Positions 59,096 to 64,000 of a stretch of 64,000 nt of DNA are shown here, piece after piece. The notes beneath the pieces are model-generated. The model was not told where the DNA came from, searched no databases, and saw only the letters and a list, made by a program, of their open reading frames with translations. Numbering within the stretch: the first letter of the stretch is position 1; every line of letters begins with the position of its first letter. The position numbers were made by a program, and so were the translations under genes. Where the stretch lies: the NCBI RefSeq assembly GCF_023380205.1, contig NZ_CP093361.1, positions 1,178,001 to 1,242,000 of the forward strand, written 5' to 3'. The stretch comes from Nicoliella spurrieriana. Lineage in GTDB: Bacteria > Bacillota > Bacilli > Lactobacillales > Lactobacillaceae.

Positions 59096-60007
59096 ATGAA
59101 AAAAGAAGAAATAATCAAAAAATTCATTCATTATATTCAAATTGAAAAACAATACTCCAGTGAAACCATTCGCGCATATGAAAATGATTTAAAAGAATTT
59201 AACAAAATTGCCATCGGGAAACAAAATAAATCGTTACTAACAGTCAACGAAATTGACGTAGAAAACTATTTGAACTATATGCATAACAAGGGCGATCAAC
59301 GTAATACCATTTTAAGAAAGGTCTCATCAATCCGGTCTTTTTATAACTATCTAATCAAGAGTGATATTACTAAAAACCAACCATTTGAATATGTGCACTT
59401 GAAAAAGAAACAAAATCGATTACCCAAGTTCTTATATCCTAACGAGATTAAAGAATTGTTTAAATCAGCTCATAATGGAACAAATGAGGCATTAATTCCA
59501 AGAAATATTGCTATACTAGAATTGTTATTTAGTACTGGGTTGCGGGTAAGTGAATGCGCAGCATTAACCATTAGTCACATTGACTTTAATAACCGTATTA
59601 TGGATATTTGGGGAAAGGGGAATAAGCAACGTTTTGTACCCTTCAGTCAGGAAACTTTGCAAGCCCTAAGAGTCTACATTAGAACAACGCGGCAAACCTT
59701 AATGAATGATTACCATCAAGACCATGGGTATCTGTTTATTAATCATCATGCTAACCCCATTACTACTAGGGGAATTGAGTATATTCTAGATGCAATCTTA
59801 AAAAATAGTTCCATAAATGGTAATATTTATCCACATATGTTCAGGCATACGTTTGCAACTGACATGTTAAATAACGGGGCGGATCTAAGGAGTGTTCAGG
59901 AGTTATTAGGGCACAGCAGTTTATCCACTACTCAAATCTATACCCACGTAACTAAGGAAAATCTATTAAAAAATTATAATCAATTTTTCCCACGATCAAA
60001 GGAATAA
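59096..60007 (+). CDS. xerC: Site-specific tyrosine recombinase XerC (CodV)
   Basis: 303 residues, ATG behind AAGGTG. The core-binding domain (IQIEKQYSSETIRAYENDL) precedes a complete catalytic domain: STGLRVSE, GKGNKQR, HMFRHTFAT, LLGHSSLSTTQIYTH. With XerD it resolves chromosome dimers. The position before hslVU matches codV in Bacillus. Its sequence is more A-rich (many AAA) than neighbouring genes. trmFO, normally between topA and xerC, is missing. Confidence 0.94.
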   Translation: MKKEEIIKKFIHYIQIEKQYSSETIRAYENDLKEFNKIAIGKQNKSLLTVNEIDVENYLNYMHNKGDQRNTILRKVSSIRSFYNYLIKSDITKNQPFEYVHLKKKQNRLPKFLYPNEIKELFKSAHNGTNEALIPRNIAILELLFSTGLRVSECAALTISHIDFNNRIMDIWGKGNKQRFVPFSQETLQALRVYIRTTRQTLMNDYHQDHGYLFINHHANPITTRGIEYILDAILKNSSINGNIYPHMFRHTFATDMLNNGADLRSVQELLGHSSLSTTQIYTHVTKENLLKNYNQFFPRSKE

Positions 60008-60022
60008 AGGAGCAGATTAAGA

Positions 60023-60565
60023 ATGACAGTGAAATTTGAAGCAACTACGATTTGTGCAGTTCGGCATAATGGGCATATTGCAATGGCAGGTGACGGACAG
60101 GTCACAATGGGCGAAAAGGTGATCATGAAGGGCACTGCTCATAAAGTTCGTAAAATTTATGATGGTAAAGTGGCCGTTTGATTTGCCGGTAGCGTGGCTG
60201 ATGCATTTAACTTGGAATCTAAATTTGAGGGCAAGCTAAAGGAATATAGTGGAAACTTAAAACAAGCGGCAGTTAAACTCGCCCAACAATGGCGTGGCGA
60301 TCAAGCATTACAAAAACTAGAAGCACTATTAATCGTTGCCGATCACAAGGATTTATTACTAGTTTCAGGATCAGGAGAGGTAATTGAACCTGATGATGAT
60401 ATTTTAGCAATTGGTTCTGGGGGTAATTTTGCATTAGCTGCCGCACTTGGAATGAAGCATCATGCACCAGCAATGAGTGCAAAAGAAATTGCTGAAGCCT
60501 CCATTCACATTGCCGGAAGTATTGATATTTTTACTAACCAGAACGTTATTTCAGAAGAATTATAA
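60023..60565 (+). pseudogene. hslV: HslV (ClpQ) protease subunit, interrupted by an in-frame TGA
   Basis: The frame from ATG 60023 (AAAGGAG upstream) reads [17 protein letters not shown], the expected N-terminus with the nucleophile Thr, and continues as HslV to 60565, the normal length of about 180 codons. Codon 53 (60179-60181) is TGA where the family has Gly (consensus GFAGS), explained by one G-to-T change from GGA. Everything after it is intact. A restart at GTG 60194 would lack the catalytic N-terminus. HslV is the proteolytic core of HslUV. Sequencing error is possible. Confidence 0.9.
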
Positions 60566-60586
60566 TTTAAATTAGGAGAATTTTTA

Positions 60587-62005
60587 ATGGAAGCAATTGA
60601 TAAAACACCAAAACAAATTGTTAAAGAATTAGATAACTACATCATTGGCCAAGATGATGCTAAAAAAGCAGTAGCCGTTGCATTAAGGAACCGCTATCGA
60701 AGAATGCATCTTTCTAAGTCGATGCAAGAAGATATTACCCCTAAAAACATTTTAATGATTGGACCAACTGGAGTTGGTAAGACCGAAATTGCAAGACGGC
60801 TTGCTAAAATTGTTAACGCACCATTTGTAAAAGTGGAAGCAACTAAATTTACTGAAGTTGGGTATGTTGGTGGTGATGTTGAATCAATGGTTCGGGACTT
60901 AGTTGAAAATGCTGTTAAAGAAGTGCGAGAAGAACGCTTCGAACGGGTCGCTAGTCAAGCAGCAAAACAAGCAAATGAACGCATTGCCGAATTAATGGTT
61001 CCAGATGATAATCAACAAGCAAATCAAAATGCTGATATGAAGAGCATGATGGATATGTTGAACCAGATTCAAAAGGGGAAAATGCCGACGGAACAAGATC
61101 AACCCAAACACCAACCAGTTAGCCAAGCAGTTAAGGATAAACGTGCGCAAGTCTTAAAAGAATTAGAATTAGGCCAACTCGAAGATAAGATGGTTGAAAT
61201 TGAAATGGATGATCCTAAGCAATCAGTATCACAACAAAATAACATGTTGGGACAAATGGGTATTGATTTAAACGATACCTTGGGAAACATGCTGCCAAAG
61301 AAGAAAATCAAGGCCCACTTAAAGGTGGCTGAGGCTCGTGAAATTTTAATTCGTGAAGAATCAGAGAAACTGGTTAATGATGCCGATCTATACCGGGAAG
61401 CCATTAACCGGACCCAAAATACTGGAATCATTTTTATCGATGAAATTGATAAAATTGTTGGTGGAAAGTCACAAAATAAGGGTGAGGTCTCAAGAGAAGG
61501 AGTTCAACGAGACATTTTACCAATCGTTGAAGGAGCTAACATCAATACTAAGTATGGACTAGTGGATACTAGCCATATCCTATTTATTGCATCTGGAGCA
61601 TTTGCCGAAAGCAAGCCTAGCGATTTAATTGCTGAGCTTCAGGGCCGCTTTCCAATCAGAGTTGAATTAGATTCTCTTAGCAAGGAAGACTTCGTCAATA
61701 TTTTAACAAAACCGAACAATGCTTTGATTAAACAGTACGTAGCATTGATTGGTACTGATAATATTAAGGTCACTTTTACCATCGAATCAATTCAAAAAAT
61801 TGCTGAAATTGCGTATAATGTAAATCGTGATGTTCAAAACATCGGAGCTAGAAGGCTTCATACAATTCTAGAAAAACTATTAGAAGATTTACTATTTGAA
61901 GGTCCCGATATGGAAATGGGAGACATTACGATTACTGAACATTACGTTGAAGATAAGGTCGGACACTTAGCAAAGGATCAAAATCTATCACAATTCATTC
62001 TATAA
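60587..62005 (+). CDS. hslU: HslU (ClpY) ATPase subunit
   Basis: 472 residues, ATG behind TAGGAGA. AAA+ core: PKQIVKELDNYIIGQDDAKK, Walker [10 protein letters not shown] (about 64-72), FVKVEATKFTEVGYVGGDVE pore region here in excerpt, and Walker B IFIDEIDKI. The I-domain insertion (about 110-235) is Gln/Met-rich. It unfolds substrates for HslV, whose gene 22 bases upstream is interrupted. codY, which follows in Bacillus, is absent. Confidence 0.96.
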   Translation: MEAIDKTPKQIVKELDNYIIGQDDAKKAVAVALRNRYRRMHLSKSMQEDITPKNILMIGPTGVGKTEIARRLAKIVNAPFVKVEATKFTEVGYVGGDVESMVRDLVENAVKEVREERFERVASQAAKQANERIAELMVPDDNQQANQNADMKSMMDMLNQIQKGKMPTEQDQPKHQPVSQAVKDKRAQVLKELELGQLEDKMVEIEMDDPKQSVSQQNNMLGQMGIDLNDTLGNMLPKKKIKAHLKVAEAREILIREESEKLVNDADLYREAINRTQNTGIIFIDEIDKIVGGKSQNKGEVSREGVQRDILPIVEGANINTKYGLVDTSHILFIASGAFAESKPSDLIAELQGRFPIRVELDSLSKEDFVNILTKPNNALIKQYVALIGTDNIKVTFTIESIQKIAEIAYNVNRDVQNIGARRLHTILEKLLEDLLFEGPDMEMGDITITEHYVEDKVGHLAKDQNLSQFIL

Positions 62006-62081
62006 TCGGTTAATTTAGTGCTCTAATCTAATTTTTTTGCTAGAATTAACTTAAATAACTAGAATAGATGAGGATGATAGC

Positions 62082-62960
62082 ATGGAATTTACTTTATTAA
62101 ATGACGATTTAACAATTAAAGTCAATTCAAAGGGGGCCGAGCTTAATAGTGTCAAGGGTGCTAACGGAATTGAGTACTTATGGCAAGCTGAGCCTAATTT
62201 TTGGTGTAGACATGCACCAATCTTATTTCCAATCGTGGGGCGTTTAAAAAACGATAAATATGAATATGAAGGTAAGCAATATTCAATGGGTCAACATGGT
62301 TTTGCCCGTGATATGGAATTTAAATTAAGTGAACAAACTAATGATTCGATTACGATGGTATTGAATTCTGATTCAGATACTAAGGCAATGTACCCGTTTG
62401 ATTTTCAATTATTTGTGAAGTACACGTTGGAGCAAAAGACCCTTAAGGTTAACCTAACCGTTGTAAATTCAGATGATAAAACGATGTACTTTTCAGTTGG
62501 TGCACATCCCGCATTCAACGTCCCATTAACCACCGGTACATTTAGTGACTATCAATTGAACGTGATCCCCAATGAAATTTTTGATCAAGTCCCACTGCAA
62601 AACTCATTGAGTAATGCAAAAAGTGGAAACGAAATTGATTTGAAGTCACCATTAGGGATTAGCCGAACTCTTTTTAAAAACGATGCGGTTATCTTAAATC
62701 TCAATAGTAACCCCGTGGAGATTAAATTAACCAATGCTCATAATAGCGATGACCATGGCGTTTCATTGCAGACAAAGGATGCTGAGTACATGGGACTTTG
62801 GTCTCAATACCCACAAGATGCTCAATTTGTTTGTATTGAGCCGTGGTGGGGCATTGCCGATGATGTTGATACAGATGGCCTCTTAATCCATAAAAAGGGG
62901 ATTAAGGATTTAGCTGCAGGTGCGCGGTTTAATACTCAATTCGATATTACGGTCCATTAA
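62082..62960 (+). CDS. Aldose-1-epimerase-like protein (LacX type)
   Basis: 292 residues, ATG with GAGGATGA upstream. Galactose mutarotase-like beta fold: WQAEPNFWCRHAPILFPIVGR, MGQHGFARDMEF with the His region, VGAHPAFNVP with the second His, and a final CIEPWWGIADD. It fits the LacX/YeaD-like branch rather than GalM. The sugar substrate is unknown. Monocistronic, convergent with plsY. Confidence 0.85.
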   Translation: MEFTLLNDDLTIKVNSKGAELNSVKGANGIEYLWQAEPNFWCRHAPILFPIVGRLKNDKYEYEGKQYSMGQHGFARDMEFKLSEQTNDSITMVLNSDSDTKAMYPFDFQLFVKYTLEQKTLKVNLTVVNSDDKTMYFSVGAHPAFNVPLTTGTFSDYQLNVIPNEIFDQVPLQNSLSNAKSGNEIDLKSPLGISRTLFKNDAVILNLNSNPVEIKLTNAHNSDDHGVSLQTKDAEYMGLWSQYPQDAQFVCIEPWWGIADDVDTDGLLIHKKGIKDLAAGARFNTQFDITVH

Positions 62961-62963
62961 TAA

Positions 62964-62994
62964 AAAGACGCTTACCAAATTGGTAAGCGTCTTT
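62964..62994. terminator. Bidirectional terminator between the epimerase-like gene and plsY
   Basis: A perfect 14-bp inverted repeat (AAAGACGCTTACCA / TGGTAAGCGTCTTT) with a three-base loop sits between two convergent genes. Confidence 0.88.
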
Positions 62995-63000
62995 AATTAT

Positions 63001-63621
63001 TTAGTGATGATTACGATTATAATTAATGCCAAAGTGGACTAGACGCTCATCACCAGCTCTAATTCGTTGAATGTTTTTACGATGGCGGTAAAATACAAAT
63101 AGCGTTAAGATAATAGCGATAGTGGCTAGCAAGTAATCCTTAATGAGTAGTGAAACAATCGAAACAAATATAAAGGTACAAAGACTAGCTAGACTAACCA
63201 TACTGCTCAAGTAAAGGACCAGAAGCAAAACGGCCGTTGCTAATATAAAGAGAATTGGATTATAGGTTAATAGCATCCCCGCGCTAGTGGCAACTGCTTT
63301 ACCGCCCTTGAATCTGTCAAAAATGGAAAAGGTATGTCCAGCCACCGCACAGAGTCCAAAAATTAATTCAGTCAGATGAATGGACCCAAAATTAACTTGA
63401 AAAATAAGTGGGAGTGCTGCTGATAACGCCCCCTTAGCGATGTCCATGAATAAAACGACCGTTCCGGCGATGGGGCCTAAAACTCTGAATGTGTTGGTGG
63501 TCCCAATGTTGCCAGAACCATGTTTACGAATATCGACGTTAAAGAATTTTTCACCAATCAAAATTCCACTCGGAATCGACCCCAGTAAGTATGCTATGAT
63601 TAACAATGCTGCAATTTTCAA
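63001..63621 (-). CDS. plsY: Acyl-phosphate:glycerol-3-phosphate acyltransferase PlsY
   Basis: 206 residues from TTG 63621 with GGAGGC upstream; the longer open frame has no ribosome site. Five membrane helices and the three PlsY motifs: GSIPSGILIGE (I), RKHGSGNIGTTNTFRVLG (around motif I/II), AGHTFSIFDRFKGGKAVATSAG (II, excerpt) and the C-terminal RHRKNIQRI. It makes lysophosphatidic acid from acyl phosphate. Divergent from parE, the common Firmicute arrangement. Confidence 0.95.
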   Translation of the reverse strand: MKIAALLIIAYLLGSIPSGILIGEKFFNVDIRKHGSGNIGTTNTFRVLGPIAGTVVLFMDIAKGALSAALPLIFQVNFGSIHLTELIFGLCAVAGHTFSIFDRFKGGKAVATSAGMLLTYNPILFILATAVLLLVLYLSSMVSLASLCTFIFVSIVSLLIKDYLLATIAIILTLFVFYRHRKNIQRIRAGDERLVHFGINYNRNHH

Positions 63622-63711
63622 AATGATGCCTCCAATAATGATTTGGTTAAAATAACGATAATTTATCAAATGTTCATCTTTTCGAGTGTTATAATAATTT
63701 ATCTTAATCAT

Positions 63712-63720
63712 ATTATACCA
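63712..63720 (-). promoter_or_regulatory. Extended -10 promoter of plsY
   Basis: On the minus strand TGG-TATAAT, a consensus extended -10, about 90 bases before the TTG start. Confidence 0.6.
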
Positions 63721-63760
63721 TAGAAGGTTAGCGGAAAATTCAAACGCTTGTTCGCATAAT

Positions 63761-63788
63761 TTGCAAAGTTACACAAATAAGTTATTAT
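63761..63788 (+). promoter_or_regulatory. Candidate parE promoter
   Basis: TTGCAA at 63761-63766 and TATTAT at 63783-63788, 16-base spacer, 37 bases before the parE start. Confidence 0.5.
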
Positions 63789-63809
63789 TATATAGATTGC
63801 ATAATGTAA

Positions 63810-64000
<191 letters not shown>

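Noticed and set aside
59096-60007. xerC as a phage or island integrase
   Set aside because: Its place before hslVU and its full length match the housekeeping XerC/CodV; no phage genes or att repeats are nearby.
60179-60181. TGA in hslV as selenocysteine or a reassigned codon
   Set aside because: TGA serves as the normal stop of other genes here (for example cvfB and scpA), tryptophan is written TGG, and the family has Gly at this position.

Overview
The window is a continuous piece of low-GC Gram-positive chromosome from a lactic acid bacterium of the family Lactobacillaceae. The clues are strong AGGAGG-type ribosome sites, UUG/GUG starts, T-box leaders, a CtsR box, thymidylate synthase and DHFR of the Lactobacillus casei type, and Bacillus/Lactobacillus gene order throughout (era-recO-glyQS-dnaG-rpoD, scpA-scpB-rluB, cmk-rpsA-der-hup, rbgA-rnhB-dprA-topA-xerC-hslVU). 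pyk follows dnaE directly, with no pfkA between them. This fits an obligately heterofermentative lineage; Fructilactobacillus or a close relative is my best guess, by inference only. No rRNA, tRNA, insertion sequence, prophage or CRISPR array is visible. Almost every gene is on the + strand; the five minus-strand genes are single.

Layout. 1-3.2 kb: end of rel, then dtd, a HAD phosphatase and a convergent fructosamine-kinase-like gene. 3.2-6.7 kb: a T-box-controlled hisS-aspS operon. 6.8-11.9 kb: a YitT-type membrane protein, a teichoic-acid cluster (TagB-like, TagG-like, TagF-like) and nfo. 12-16.5 kb: ppsR (minus), rpsU, yqeY, phoH-ybeY-dgkA-era. 16.5-23.7 kb: recO, T-box glyQS, dnaG-rpoD. 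23.8-29.3 kb: trmK, nif3, pepT, CtsR-boxed clpB. 29.3-34.9 kb: DUF2929 gene (minus), dnaE, pyk. 35-43.2 kb: cvfB-xerD-ribT-scpA-scpB-rluB, FMN riboswitch-ribU, ypbB-recQ-ypbE. 43.2-49.3 kb: cmk, rpsA, der, hup, a TPR protein and a convergent, catalytically dead tyrosine-recombinase homologue. 49.4-59 kb: cca, an ABC-F protein, thyA-dfrA, yozE, rbgA-rnhB-dprA, topA. 59-64 kb: xerC, hslV with an in-frame TGA, hslU, an aldose-epimerase-like gene, plsY (minus) and the start of parE.

Functionally this is a housekeeping region: aminoacyl-tRNA supply under tRNA sensing, replication and segregation (DnaG, DnaE, Xer, Scp, TopA, ParE), ribosome assembly (Era, Der, RbgA, YbeY), folate/thymidylate synthesis, envelope synthesis and proteolysis.

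I did not find a clear new multi-gene system. The most interesting points are local: a hisS-aspS T-box whose specifier region reads GACAC, so Asp and His codons overlap; an hslV broken by one nonsense codon; a ten-G run in the dtd ribosome-binding region; terminators that appear to sit inside the coding sequence of overlapping convergent neighbours; and a conserved-looking Xer homologue without catalytic residues.
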